DNA of 64,000 nucleotides. Origin: Dipteris shenzhenensis (lineage: Eukaryota > Polypodiophyta > Polypodiopsida > Gleicheniales). The position numbers and the translations under genes are program-made. This document shows, one piece after another, positions 59,401 through 63,251 of the stretch. The notes under the pieces are model-generated. The model was not told the origin of the DNA and ran no database searches. It saw nothing but the letters and a program-made list of their open reading frames with translations. The stretch is taken from NCBI GenBank assembly GCA_047967505.1, contig CM106541.1. The stretch is one strand, 5' to 3'. The first letter of the stretch is position 1; each line of letters opens with the position of its first letter.

Positions 59401-59815
59401 CATTCCAAGAACTATGCGGATGATGTATGTATCAGAAAGTTGCTTTCTGTATACAGACGGATAGTTGATATCTCTCTCTCTCTCTCTCTCTTTCTCTCAC
59501 GCTCATGTGCACTCGTAGGCACATGCATGTATATACTTGCATATAGGAAGTAAAAAAAGAGGCATAAAAATAGTAAGGAAGTAATTATGATAAATGATTT
59601 CTGGCTTGTAGTTGCAAGTGTCAATATATTCAGTAAGGATGCAAAGCTTATGGTTGTTTAAACTTCATTCTCAAGCATGGTATGTTCATTGTGGCATGGT
59701 GGTACTTGTACCACGAGGTGAATTGTTTTTACTTTTGCCCTGTTCTTCAGGTTTGTACATAGCTATCAAAGCTATTTATGGAATCATGCTGCAAGCAAAA
59801 GGTTACAATTGTATG
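17167..59815 (+). CDS. PUS7: tRNA pseudouridine synthase, TruD/PUS7 family (13 exons seen, 3' end outside window)
   Basis: The gene was assembled by eye from 13 phase-compatible exons: 17167-17447, 47983-48061, 48154-48363, 48473-48723, 48832-48904, 48999-49055, 54340-54419, 54526-54588, 54755-54842, 54919-55021, 59113-59216, 59351-59424 and 59751-59815 (1528 nt, 509 codons plus one base). The family converts uridine to pseudouridine in RNA. Signatures in order are 'SDFIVNE' (TruD N-terminal motif), '[10 protein letters not shown]' with the catalytic Asp at about residue 309, '[10 protein letters not shown]', '[12 protein letters not shown]', '[16 protein letters not shown]' and '[14 protein letters not shown]'. 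The C-terminal part, roughly a quarter of a PUS7 protein, is missing beyond 64000. The exon-1 start is chosen because TAA at 17149-17151 closes the frame just upstream. The Arg/Phe-rich first 30 residues resemble a mitochondrial presequence. Introns 1, 6, 10 and 13 are swollen by retroelements. Confidence 0.93.
17448..18229. other. Intron 1 proximal sequence
   Basis: No gene is seen. A 27-bp phrase ('cttgttttctgacaaagaaa' plus seven bases) is repeated at about 17664 and 17717. The minus frame 17644-17952 shows no motif, though it may be transposon debris. Confidence 0.5.
18230..19210 (+). pseudogene. Decayed Ty3/Gypsy reverse transcriptase
   Basis: Scattered in-frame pieces match Gypsy RT. 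They are '[13 protein letters not shown]' (for the V-D-Y-R-x-L-N-K-x-T motif, about 18295-18335), 'RLKSGYQQI' (for D-L-K-S-G-Y-H-Q-I, about 18398), a second '[11 protein letters not shown]' near 18560-18600, and 'FLDDILIF' with the DD catalytic pair near 18758. A region like '[10 protein letters not shown]' follows near 18880. Many stops and frameshifts interrupt it, and the order suggests two overlapping fragments. Confidence 0.65.
19227..20318 (+). repeat. Element A 5' LTR
   Basis: TG...CA ends; 1092 bp. The TATA-like box present in the related D LTR (tataaaagg) reads 'tacaaaagg' here near 19784, so promoter strength may be lost. 'tgtacggatccgtacgg' lies near 19477. The following bases 'tggtatcagagccc' (20319) are the primer-binding site. 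Confidence 0.85.
20319..20332 (+). promoter_or_regulatory. Element A primer-binding site
   Basis: 'tggtatcagagccc' directly follows the LTR end CA and is complementary to the 3' end of plant initiator Met tRNA. Confidence 0.85.
20546..21630 (+). pseudogene. Element A Copia Gag remnant
   Basis: An ATG at 20546 opens a Gag that includes '[19 protein letters not shown]', the classic Copia Gag start. The frame shifts near 20760 and continues with '[13 protein letters not shown]', '[11 protein letters not shown]' and '[20 protein letters not shown]'. Stops interrupt it near 20855, 20905 and 21057. A CCHC zinc knuckle ('[13 protein letters not shown]') is intact at about 21331-21369. A protease start ('[11 protein letters not shown]', expected Y-x-D-S-G-A) has lost the catalytic Asp. 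Nothing downstream encodes integrase or RT. Confidence 0.8.
21640..22219 (+). other. Conserved non-coding internal segment shared by A and D
   Basis: From about 22000 to 22214 this closely matches 32800-32995 in element D ('aaggaaggacgggttgaaac', 'gaaggcaggaacgt'). The matching segment beyond the B insertion (46732-46968 versus 32998-33204) continues the alignment. This conserved non-coding block may be part of the packaging or replication signals retained by the non-autonomous family. Confidence 0.6.
22220..22532 (+). repeat. Element B 5' LTR
   Basis: 313 bp, starting 'tgtaatgaagggg' and ending 'ccttcattgca'. A TATA box (tatataag) is at 22280-22287 and a long CT-rich stretch follows. The primer-binding-like 'ttggtattagagc' starts at 22533. 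Confidence 0.85.
22533..22550 (+). promoter_or_regulatory. Element B primer-binding site
   Basis: 'tggtattagagc' just after the LTR matches the Met-tRNA type site with one change (TATCAGAG to TATTAGAG). Confidence 0.7.
22735..22895 (+). repeat. GGTTAG-rich simple repeat where Gag should be
   Basis: About 160 bases made of GGTTAGG, GGTTTAG and TTAGTTGG variants lie between the B leader and its protease. Gag coding sequence is absent, so the repeat marks the deletion or replacement junction. Confidence 0.8.
22970..23672 (+). pseudogene. Element B protease and start of reverse transcriptase
   Basis: The frame reads 'DAYLGCDWL' (end of the retropepsin domain) and then, after stops near 23150 and 23232, the RT: '[20 protein letters not shown]', '[10 protein letters not shown]' and 'EFKVMPF'. 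The H-Q-I Gln codon after 'GYH' is TAA (23593-23595). RT is cut at 'PF' by Copia C and resumes with '[13 protein letters not shown]' at 29018. Confidence 0.85.
23673..23937 (-). repeat. Element C 3' LTR
   Basis: 265 bp, next to the C-rich complement of the polypurine tract. It contains 'gtctaagtgacaaaacccta' and paired 'ctaaccgtagttag' and 'gactgtggttagg' blocks that could pair as a hairpin. Confidence 0.9.
23975..25371 (-). pseudogene. Element C reverse transcriptase and RNase H
   Basis: Fragments on the minus strand read '[20 protein letters not shown]', '[10 protein letters not shown]', then after a deletion '[15 protein letters not shown]' and '[12 protein letters not shown]' (YVDD catalytic box), and then 'YSDSDWAGD' and 'SSCEAEYRA' of RNase H. 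The frames 25371-25036, 25108-24902, 24923-24735, 24714-24202 and 24226-23975 are all out of register with each other. Within RNase H about 20 residues present in element G are missing near 24225. Confidence 0.85.
25412..26808 (-). pseudogene. Element C integrase
   Basis: The minus frame 26808-26149 carries the pre-integrase zinc finger ('[12 protein letters not shown]', '[14 protein letters not shown]') and the first catalytic region ('IHTDVYGPM', '[16 protein letters not shown]'). The second Asp region is deleted, and coding resumes with '[17 protein letters not shown]' (26243-25896). The linker 25876-25412 is Pro/Gln-rich, as usual before Copia RT. Confidence 0.82.
26822..27625 (-). pseudogene. 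Element C Gag (C-terminal part) and protease
   Basis: On the minus strand: '[20 protein letters not shown]', a shift, a CCHC knuckle ('[14 protein letters not shown]', about 27196-27237) and the protease '[13 protein letters not shown]' with the D-S-G catalytic triad intact (about 26880-26920). The Gag N-terminus expected just upstream (27625-27990) is present but on the opposite strand. Confidence 0.82.
27625..27990 (+). pseudogene. Inverted Gag N-terminal segment of element C
   Basis: The plus strand reads '[19 protein letters not shown]', 'LWDYVNGDE', '[13 protein letters not shown]' and 'IIPHIRS', then '[11 protein letters not shown]'. This is the standard first half of a Copia Gag, while the rest of C is minus. 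The segment sits exactly where the missing minus-strand Gag start should be, so an in-place inversion of about 370 bp is the simplest explanation. Confidence 0.8.
27991..28254. repeat. TTGCAAA-rich leader segment of C
   Basis: Dispersed 'ttgcaaa', 'aaatgcaa' and 'ttgcac' words recur about a dozen times across 260 bases. No stable reading frame in either direction matches a family. Confidence 0.5.
28255..28690. repeat. GTAC-rich cluster in element C leader
   Basis: About 20 GTAC tetramers (mostly as 'tgtacgga', 'ccgtac') occur in some 430 bases, against fewer than two expected by chance. It lies between the 5' LTR/primer site and Gag of C. GTAC is the core bound by plant SBP-box (SPL) and copper-response regulators; binding here is inference. 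Confidence 0.7.
28748..29012 (-). repeat. Element C 5' LTR
   Basis: 265 bp, adjacent on its left to 'gctctgatacc', the complement of the tRNA-Met primer-binding site. Confidence 0.9.
29013..29760 (+). pseudogene. Element B RT (continued) and RNase H
   Basis: After C, RT resumes with '[19 protein letters not shown]' and 'VFFDDILI' (the FxDD catalytic box; about 29100-29125), then '[14 protein letters not shown]' and '[15 protein letters not shown]'. RNase H follows in broken frames (about 29540-29760), with '[14 protein letters not shown]' visible. There are many stops and frameshifts. Confidence 0.8.
29788..30660 (+). pseudogene. Element B integrase
   Basis: The HHCC zinc finger reads '[18 protein letters not shown]' ... 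'CLPCQQNK' (30078-30215). The catalytic core has '[16 protein letters not shown]', '[10 protein letters not shown]' with the second Asp (about 30423-30452), and '[12 protein letters not shown]' with the Glu (about 30540-30575). Frameshifts occur near 30290 and 30420. Confidence 0.82.
30783..31196 (+). pseudogene. Element B integrase C-terminus with chromodomain
   Basis: The frame reads '[20 protein letters not shown]' and '[13 protein letters not shown]', the GPF/Y-type integrase tail. It then reads '[19 protein letters not shown]', a chromodomain with the W-x-x-x-x-x-x-x-S-W core. This places B among chromoviruses, whose chromodomains direct insertion to heterochromatin. Confidence 0.85.
31277..31456 (+). 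repeat. Element B 3' LTR, left part
   Basis: Starts 'tgtaatgaaggggaaac' and breaks at 'ccctctatg', where element D begins. The rest of this LTR is 46620-46731. Confidence 0.85.
31457..32639 (+). repeat. Element D 5' LTR
   Basis: 1183 bp; TG...CA ends. An intact TATA box (tataaaagg) is at 31970-31978, followed by an Ala/Gly-poor leader. The primer-binding-like 'tggtatcatagccc' follows at 32639-32653 with one change from the family site. Confidence 0.88.
31970..31978 (+). promoter_or_regulatory. TATA box of element D LTR
   Basis: tataaaagg, conserved in the D 3' LTR (about 45953) but mutated to tacaaaagg in element A. Confidence 0.55.
32640..33204 (+). other. Element D internal sequence, non-coding
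   Basis: The sequence aligns with the regions just inside the two LTRs of element A (20319-20475, 22000-22219, 46732-46968) with the Gag region cleanly missing. The 191-codon open frame here is not conserved as protein in A and is not taken as a gene. Confidence 0.7.
33205..33555 (+). repeat. Element D 3' LTR, left part
   Basis: Begins 'tgttggaaaggtcacc' and breaks at '...ccttatatagg', the target of Gypsy E. Confidence 0.88.
33556..34078 (-). repeat. Element E 3' LTR
   Basis: 523 bp. On the minus strand it starts TGTCATGTGCACGG and ends GTGTCA, with TATA-like 'tataaaagg' (complement near 33910-33920) and 'tatttatagg' sites. Confidence 0.92.
34092..35867 (-). pseudogene. Element E RNase H, integrase and chromodomain
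   Basis: One 591-codon open frame. It starts within RNase H ('[12 protein letters not shown]') with a tandem 11-residue duplication of '[11 protein letters not shown]'. The integrase zinc finger '[14 protein letters not shown]...CRVCQ' is at residues about 175-215, the core has 'MDFITGLP', 'VSDRDSKF' and '[13 protein letters not shown]', the GPF/Y tail reads '[20 protein letters not shown]', and a chromodomain ends it ('[16 protein letters not shown]'). All three catalytic acidic residues of the integrase are visible. It is an intact block of a broken Pol. Chromoviral chromodomains steer integration to heterochromatic histone marks. Confidence 0.92.
35759..35826 (-). repeat. 33-bp in-frame duplication in RNase H
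   Basis: The 33-bp segment 'ttaattgactgatgatcaat' plus 13 bases occurs twice in direct succession on the plus strand, doubling the 'LIDHQSIK' block that normally holds a catalytic Asp of RNase H. The frame is preserved. Confidence 0.9.
35918..36866 (-). pseudogene. Element E reverse transcriptase and start of RNase H
   Basis: The minus strand from about 36866 reads '[20 protein letters not shown]', '[19 protein letters not shown]', a TGA stop (36734-36736), then '[15 protein letters not shown]', '[14 protein letters not shown]', '[20 protein letters not shown]', and the catalytic '[12 protein letters not shown]'. RNase H starts with '[16 protein letters not shown]'. Upstream, the usual 40-50 residue linker after the protease is missing and the frame changes near 36870, so a deletion removed it. 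Confidence 0.9.
36867..37520 (-). pseudogene. Element E aspartic protease
   Basis: The frame reads '[19 protein letters not shown]', with D-P-G-S where retropepsins have D-S/T-G-x, and later '[20 protein letters not shown]', the second conserved block (family I-L-G-M-D-W-L). It is out of frame with Gag; the overlap with the Gag frame is about 37490-37600. Confidence 0.82.
37490..38584 (-). pseudogene. Element E Gag
   Basis: Met codon at 38582-38584 (minus). It has an acidic N-terminus, a coiled Gln-rich stretch, then the Ty3-type Gag core '[19 protein letters not shown]', '[15 protein letters not shown]', '[14 protein letters not shown]', and a CCHC knuckle '[14 protein letters not shown]' (about 37595-37640). 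The frame is open for over 360 codons, then runs into unrelated sequence where the protease is in another frame. The Met is chosen because similarity and normal composition begin there; the upstream open sequence (to 39076) is the GTAC-rich leader. Confidence 0.88.
38750..39070. repeat. GTAC-rich cluster in element E leader
   Basis: A dozen or more GTAC tetramers ('ccgtacaggtg' twice, 'ctgtacggcgtccgtac', 'ggtaccgtacgg') are interspersed with 'gctgacg' and 'ctggcgcagg' repeats in 320 bases. It lies just upstream of Gag, the same position as the cluster in element C, although C is Copia and E is Gypsy. Confidence 0.7.
39357..39961 (-). repeat. Element F 3' LTR
   Basis: 605 bp; on the minus strand it runs from TGTTGAGATTCAGC to ...CATTTTAATA. 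It contains a stretch of alternating 'ggtcggccag' and 'ctggtcgg' words (about 39815-39940) that can form hairpins, and tataaaagg on the minus strand near 39791-39799. Confidence 0.9.
39972..44080 (-). pseudogene. Element F Copia Gag-Pol with two in-frame TAG stops
   Basis: A single frame runs from the Met at 44080 to a stop just inside the 3' LTR, about 1,370 codons. It is broken only by TAG at 41111-41113 and TAG at 41015-41017. Gag: '[17 protein letters not shown]'; CCHC '[14 protein letters not shown]'. Protease: '[11 protein letters not shown]'. Integrase: '[12 protein letters not shown]', 'LDLCGPM', '[11 protein letters not shown]', '[11 protein letters not shown]', '[16 protein letters not shown]'. 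RT: '[18 protein letters not shown]', '[10 protein letters not shown]'. RNase H: 'WSDSDWAGD', '[11 protein letters not shown]'. Both stops stand where Copia proteins have Gln ('VE*PPGF', 'PRAWx*RI'). The YVDD and integrase catalytic residues are intact. Confidence 0.93.
44320..44400. repeat. Tandem A-rich/GGGAGG repeat at F 5' end
   Basis: 'aaaaaccaaaaaaa' plus 'atatagggagggg' occurs twice in succession (about 44325 and 44362) just inside the damaged 5' LTR, possible filler DNA from the rearrangement. Confidence 0.6.
44454..45026 (-). repeat. Element F 5' LTR, truncated inner end
   Basis: Matches 39389-39961 almost exactly. The inner end stops at 'ataatttca' and continues into 'gtgtttgtttg' instead of the expected 'gcatcttccgctgcc' end. 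The minus-strand TATA box is at 44855-44863. Confidence 0.9.
45242..45260 (-). promoter_or_regulatory. Element E primer-binding site
   Basis: The minus strand reads 'gttggtatcagagccaact' immediately inside the 5' LTR, complementary to initiator Met tRNA. Confidence 0.85.
45261..45783 (-). repeat. Element E 5' LTR
   Basis: 523 bp, same length as its partner. The minus-strand TATA box tataaaagg is at 45612-45620. Confidence 0.92.
45612..45620 (-). promoter_or_regulatory. TATA box of element E 5' LTR
   Basis: The minus strand reads tataaaagg, followed by a C-poor purine run; both E LTRs keep it. Confidence 0.5.
45784..46619 (+). repeat. Element D 3' LTR, right part
   Basis: Starts with the duplicated target 'tatagg' (45784-45789), continues 'ctgggcccctgcc' as in the 5' LTR, and ends 'tattttctaaca'. 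Confidence 0.88.
46620..46731 (+). repeat. Element B 3' LTR, right part
   Basis: Continues exactly where 31456 left off when aligned to the 5' LTR ('ctttccct..ctatctctct') and ends 'ccttcattgca' before the TSD GTGGT. Confidence 0.85.
46969..47217 (+). repeat. Element A 3' LTR, truncated
   Basis: Begins 'tgttggaaaggtcacc', follows the A 5' LTR to 'tgacatctgcagggtgt', then similarity stops abruptly. Confidence 0.82.
47218..47982. other. Intron 1 distal sequence
   Basis: No open frame or element is recognised. It is T-rich toward the acceptor, ending 'gctttgtcacag' at 47971-47982. Probably part of the ancestral intron. Confidence 0.55.
47983..48061 (+). CDS. PUS7: PUS7 exon 2
   Basis: Completes the split Arg codon and encodes '[19 protein letters not shown]'. 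The S-D-F-I-V-N-E block is the N-terminal TruD motif. Donor GTGAGT at 48062; ends in phase 0. Confidence 0.93.
48154..48363 (+). CDS. PUS7: PUS7 exon 3
   Basis: Seventy codons between acceptor 'cttggtag' and a GC-type donor (ACG|GCAAGT). The acidic insert region ('[20 protein letters not shown]') is typical of plant PUS7. It ends 'KQHRT', joining 'AIHNFF' in exon 4. Confidence 0.88.
48364..48472 (+). other. PUS7 intron 3, GC-AG type
   Basis: 109 bp with donor gcaagt and acceptor acccag. A GT donor two bases downstream would leave the reading frame unmatched, and the junction T|A restores the family sequence 'HR.A.H.FFK'. Confidence 0.8.
48473..48723 (+). CDS. PUS7: PUS7 exon 4
   Basis: Encodes '[19 protein letters not shown]' followed by a Lys/Arg/Ser-rich low-complexity insert ('[20 protein letters not shown]'), usual in eukaryotic PUS7 before the catalytic motif, and ends 'GKFL' plus two bases of Gln. 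Donor CA|GTTATT. Confidence 0.88.
48832..48904 (+). CDS. PUS7: PUS7 exon 5
   Basis: Completes Gln and reads '[20 protein letters not shown]' then LGVQ. The F-x-L-x-K-E-N-x-D-T block precedes the catalytic motif in the family. Donor GTGTTC. Confidence 0.92.
48999..49055 (+). CDS. PUS7: PUS7 exon 6 with catalytic aspartate
   Basis: Nineteen codons, '[19 protein letters not shown]'. The Asp of G-T-K-D-K-R-A (about residue 309 of the joined model) is the TruD-family nucleophile. Donor GTATGA at 49056. Confidence 0.95.
49260..49790. mobile_element. Possible LTR fragment
   Basis: The block has short repeated 'actggcag', 'ggctgcc' words and 'ccataaatagggg' (TATA-like, about 49679) followed by a CT-rich leader and 'ctctgttaggcaaacag'. 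That layout resembles an LTR promoter region, but no primer site or second LTR was found. Confidence 0.3.
49921..51392 (-). pseudogene. LINE ORF1-like protein (DUF4283 plus zinc knuckle)
   Basis: On the minus strand from Met 51392: '[20 protein letters not shown]', '[20 protein letters not shown]' and a stop at about 51144, then '[20 protein letters not shown]', '[11 protein letters not shown]', a frame shift near 50840, and a CCHC knuckle '[14 protein letters not shown]' (about 50713-50754). The tail is Pro/Glu/Arg-rich. The arrangement of DUF4283-like fold and CCHC is typical of plant LINE ORF1 or derived proteins. The tail carries a tandem duplication of about 50 residues. No ORF2 (endonuclease/RT) follows downstream. 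Confidence 0.7.
50290..50640 (-). repeat. Tandem duplication in LINE ORF1 tail
   Basis: The phrase '[14 protein letters not shown]' and the following '[15 protein letters not shown]' to 'LEVPPAEQ' recur at about 160-bp spacing, with two full and one partial copies. Frame is largely preserved. Confidence 0.85.
51655..51970. repeat. GC-rich minisatellite, 42-43 bp
   Basis: The unit 'ggcctgcgcggccaggcagc' plus about 22 bases starts at 51841, 51884 and 51926, with older diverged copies back to about 51745. It is strongly GC-rich in an AT-moderate intron and lies upstream (on the minus strand) of the LINE ORF1 start, where LINE promoters are found. Confidence 0.85.
51971..53640. other. Intronic sequence without recognised feature
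   Basis: Open frames have no motif. 52440-52720 has recurring 'gtggca' and 'acgtgg' words, and 52800-53600 is T/G-biased. Confidence 0.5.
53801..54140 (-). mobile_element. LTR end with primer-binding site, minus strand
   Basis: 'tgctctgatacca' at 53801-53813 is the complement of 'tggtatcagagca', and 'tgtcaaaatcttgg' starts the LTR at 53814. The right end is not defined (about 54130). No coding sequence remains to its left. Confidence 0.65.
54340..54419 (+). CDS. PUS7: PUS7 exon 7
   Basis: Encodes '[20 protein letters not shown]' then 'IKVGDF' and two bases of Cys. Acceptor gttttgcag, donor TG|GTGAGC. Confidence 0.92.
54526..54588 (+). CDS. PUS7: PUS7 exon 8
   Basis: Completes Cys and reads '[20 protein letters not shown]' plus two bases. 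L-x-G-N-R-F-x-I-x-L is a conserved family block. Donor GTAAGG. Confidence 0.93.
54755..54842 (+). CDS. PUS7: PUS7 exon 9
   Basis: Reads '[20 protein letters not shown]' then 'GFINYFGLQ'. G-F-I-N-Y-F/Y-G-x-Q-R-F-G spans the junction with exon 10. Acceptor ttgcttag, donor GTATGC. The open frame reaching back into the intron is not coding. Confidence 0.93.
54919..55021 (+). CDS. PUS7: PUS7 exon 10
   Basis: Reads '[20 protein letters not shown]' then '[14 protein letters not shown]' and one base. It ends at an AT-type donor (G|ATATCCTTT). Confidence 0.92.
55689..56039 (+). mobile_element. LTR with primer-binding site in intron 10
   Basis: 'tgttggaatatgggg' opens the LTR at 55689, and 'tggtatcagagcagggg' at 56023-56039 is the primer-binding site. 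A 'ggatataaagagg' promoter-like site lies near 55867. No Gag/Pol follows beyond 56400. Confidence 0.7.
56040..58329. other. Intron 10 interior, no gene recognised
   Basis: AT-rich sequence with only short frames lies between the two LTR fragments. It may include decayed interiors of either element. Confidence 0.5.
58330..58827 (-). mobile_element. LTR (486 bp) with primer-binding site, minus strand
   Basis: 58342-58827 has TG...CA ends ('tgtaatgagcaagtc' to 'gggacataaca'). The adjoining 'tttgataccaaa' is the complement of a 'ttggtatcaaa' primer site. Only this end of the element is recognisable. Confidence 0.65.
59113..59216 (+). CDS. PUS7: PUS7 exon 11
   Basis: Begins with two bases completing Glu, then '[19 protein letters not shown]' and '[15 protein letters not shown]'. 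Donor GTAAGC. The P-R-x-x-V-x-E-R block is conserved in the family. Confidence 0.93.
59351..59424 (+). CDS. PUS7: PUS7 exon 12
   Basis: Reads '[20 protein letters not shown]' then 'TMRM' and two bases. Acceptor tatggcag, donor AT|GTATGT. Confidence 0.93.
59466..59496. repeat. (TC)n microsatellite in intron 12
   Basis: About 12 TC units within the 326-bp intron between exons 12 and 13. Confidence 0.9.
59751..59815 (+). CDS. PUS7: PUS7 exon 13
   Basis: Completes Met and reads '[20 protein letters not shown]' then Tyr and one base. The V-H-S-Y-Q-S-x-L-W-N block is the hallmark TruD C-terminal motif. Donor GTAAGT; later exons are beyond 64000. Confidence 0.94.
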
Positions 59816-61720
59816 GTAAGTAAAGCTTGTGATATGAAAGATCTATTTTTGGATGTGAATAAGATGTTCTTACTATCCCGTTTGGAGATGTATACAAAAA
59901 AATCCTAGCTAGCATCAAGAAGTTGAAAGAGGTAGCATGCTTCAAACATGGAAACATGAAAGATACATTCTTACTAAATATAATGGTACACATATTCTTC
60001 AATGTGTAGACCATAGAGTCATTTAAGTACTCTTTAATTGATTTGACATGTTTGATATCAAGCATTATTTGGATTTCTTTGGATCTTACTGTATCTAGAT
60101 TCTTTAGGGCAGATGAATTATATGCGAGGAGGTTATGCAATATACTTGCAATTTTCATTTTAGATGCTACATCAGGATTCTCAAGTTTCTACAGCCTAGT
60201 CTTATGAGGACATGGACTTGCTTTAAGAACTTATGTCCTTCAAAATTATGACTGTACTGTTGACTGGAACTTTCCTTCTTGCTTCTTATGATGGTAAGCA
60301 CATATGATCGCAAATGAGGCAGCTAACATTCAAGCTGCAATTTGTTCCGTTTGTGTCTTTTCTTTGGGTGTGAGGACAAAGTAGAAAAGCCATTTTTATG
60401 GAGCATAATAGAATAGTCAATGAACATTCAATGAAAAACTTTCAGCAAGAAGAAATGGGATACTATCAAGCATGACAATAGACATGGTAAAAAGTTGGAT
60501 GATGTATGGGCCTATAGTCACATTATGGTGATTTGGGAGATTGGGAATTGAGTGATAGGTGGCCACATGGGATTATTCCTCATTTAATGGGGCCTTGGAC
60601 GAGTGGCCATTTATAATTAGGGGCATTTATCATTTTTTATAGGGCATGCTCGATTGAATTGTCTCTTGCAATGAGTCTACTCTCCTGTAATTTTCATGCC
60701 GTGATGGCTGCTTCCGCTTTGGCCTATAACACGTTTTGCTGGTTTTGTTGCAGAGTAGTTGTTCCCCGCTCCCCTTAGGAATGATGTGATGGTGAGGGGT
60801 TTTCCCCATTCCCTAGTCTTAGGATAGGTGCTTTGTATTGCAATTAACGATGAAATAAGTTTGTGTCATGTTTTTCTTTGATTAATTTAGCCTTGTTGAC
60901 ACCTCCATAAATATTGGCCTTCTTTTGATGACGACCTAGTTGGAAGAGCCAAAAGAACATGAAAATTTGCCTCTTTGGTAGAATCTCCAAAGCAGTTTCC
61001 AAATGTGGTTTGCGTGGAGAGCGGAATGCCAAAACTCTTGCATTGTGCTCTCTGCGTAGGTAACCAATGCATGCTATGTATCTTTCCGTGTCTAGAATTC
61101 CTAATTGTGTAGTTGAAGAAGGAGAAGGCTTATGGAGAGACATGGCATTAATTCATCTATGTTCTCTTGGGTCCCATGGTAGGTACTAAAGAGGGCAGCC
61201 ACCATACAGCTAGAGGCAGCCGTGAATTACCCATGACTAGAGGAGAATGGGGATCCATGTATGAGTGCCCGTCGCTGAAGCCAACAACCTTGATTGTTTG
61301 AAGAATAGGATGCTCAATCACCTCTTGTCTATCAATCTAACTAGTCTTCAAACCTCCATTGTCTCACCTTCTAGTTTTAAAGAATACAAATAACCTATAA
61401 AAAACAACTGTGCTGAAGAAGTTGCCCGACCAATGAACTTGTCCATCCTTTTCTTGTTCAATTCTTTGTGGGATGGCTGTTTCAAAAAGAGAGAGTAGGC
61501 ACTGGCAAAGTGAGAATTTTCTAGGGCGACAGCTCCCAAAGACCATTTTTACCTTAAAAAATAAAAACAGAAAAAGGAACTATTAATGCTTGGAAACAAA
61601 GAAATAATACAAGTCGGCTGTCCCAAAGTTGCCCACCGGAAAGGAAAACCCCTTCTTCCTTGGCAAAGGCTCACCTCTCGAGAACCCAACTCACTGCCTA
61701 GGGTGTCTCAAGGACAGGGG
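59816..61720. other. Intron 13, proximal part without recognised feature
   Basis: Begins gtaagt. AT-rich; short frames at 60844-61143 and 61348-61546 on the minus strand carry no motif. A G homopolymer is at about 61731-61743. Confidence 0.5.
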
Positions 61721-61950
61721 CTAACAATTTAGGGGGGGGGGGGACATAAAAACCAGCGAATCTCTTGTGACGTGATGATGTAGAAAACTCCTGCAGGCTG
61801 TGCCTTGCATAACTGCTCTTGCCTTTCCATGGTCGCTCTAGAATCCGTTGGAGTGCATAGCGTATAGATGATATCCTGCCAATAGCGACTAGAGTGGCTG
61901 ACTGTGGGACCTGATGTCCCCCCATCACTAGGCTGCAGCCTGCAACCCAT

Positions 61951-62930
61951 ATGTTCCATGCCGTGATGCTGGCCACTGTCTCCCATCCTCTAGGGCCGAG
62001 AGAGGTTCGTGCCGGGTTGGCGAGGTCGCCTCATGTAGCTCGATGTGATAAACACTATGCTTGTATATCTTGTAAGCTGGGGAGACCTCGTCAATGTGGA
62101 AGGCATGACCCCCTTGGTAAACTAGGCCGCCATGCCCTATGTGAAGTCCCTGTGGAGGTTCTGATCCAGGCTACGATCCGGAGGGATTCTGTTTCTGGTC
62201 TTCAGCGACACTTGGATGGACTTCAGGCCTTCTGTGATACACATGACTTGAAGGTCAACCTTGGGAAAACCAAGGTGATGATCTTCAACACTTCCAGACC
62301 CGCTATGCACCGAGAGCAGTTCCTCTTCGCCGGCGACCCTGTTGAGATAGTTGACTCCTACACATACTTAGGCGTTGTCTTCTCAGGCCCGATCTTCACG
62401 ATGCGCCCGGCCATGCAGGCCAAGATCAGCCGGGGATACGCCGCTCTTGCCAGGCTGGAGCGACAGTGCTACCACTCCCACTTCCAGGACCCGCGGACCA
62501 AGTCTCTCCTTTTTGATTCTTTGGTCCGCCAAGCAGGCATGTATGGTAGCCCTTGGTGGGGAGTCGACCTTTCAGACACAGAGTGGGCTCGAGTTGAGCG
62601 CCTGCAGATACTGACGTTTGCTCGGATGATCCGTAGCAAACCATCGGTACCACACCAGATCATTCTAGCAGAGTTCGGCGCCTCACCCCTACAGCTTGAT
62701 GCGGCTTTTCAGGCTATCACCAAGCAGGAGTGACATTGTCCATCCACCCACATCTGCTCCAGCCAGGGGCTATGGGTAAACTCCCATGGGCTGTCAACCA
62801 GAAACAGTATCAGATCTTTTGCGGTCGTAGACTCCACTAGAGCCTCATCCAGAAAGGAGAGCTGAACTTCTGAGATACTTGCTTTGCTGCCCAGTGTCTC
62901 CCTCGAAAGGGTCCAGGGTGATGCCTCCAT
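61951..62930 (+). pseudogene. LINE reverse transcriptase C-terminal fragment
   Basis: The frame contains 'LQRHLDGLQAFCDTHDLKVN', 'LGKTKVMIFN' (the block after the YADD box), then 'FLFAGDPVEIVDSYTYLGVV', 'KISRGYAALARLERQC', 'KSLLFDSLVRQAGMYGSPWW' and 'ERLQILTFARMIRSKPS'. This is the standard end of a LINE RT. RT fingers and palm, endonuclease and ORF1 are missing, consistent with 5' truncation during insertion. Similarity fades after about 62730. The GC-rich codons contrast with the AT-rich intron. Confidence 0.82.
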
Positions 62931-63251
62931 CTGAGTTGTGTAAGAGAGGAAGGGAATCTCCTCCACATTCTTTGTATGGCCAACTCAAGACGGGAAAAAC
63001 CACTCTCCTGGATTCCATTGCACCTCCCTAAAAGGTCGACCCTCCCAAAGCCATAGTCGTTAGTGGGGGGCTTCCTAGTTCCGGATACTGAGAGGATCTA
63101 TCAACCAGGCCTTGCCCAATCGCCCCACCAGCCTAGTTTTGGCTCGTACGAGTCCTCTTGCTAGTCTCTGCCATACCTTGAAAAGGCTCCTTATCAGTGG
63201 GGATCCCTTCCCTGTGAGGAGGGCCTCTAAAAAATCCAATGGTGGGACTGC
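62931..63251. other. Intronic spacer between LINE and Copia G
   Basis: No supported frame; may be the decayed end of the LINE. Confidence 0.4.
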
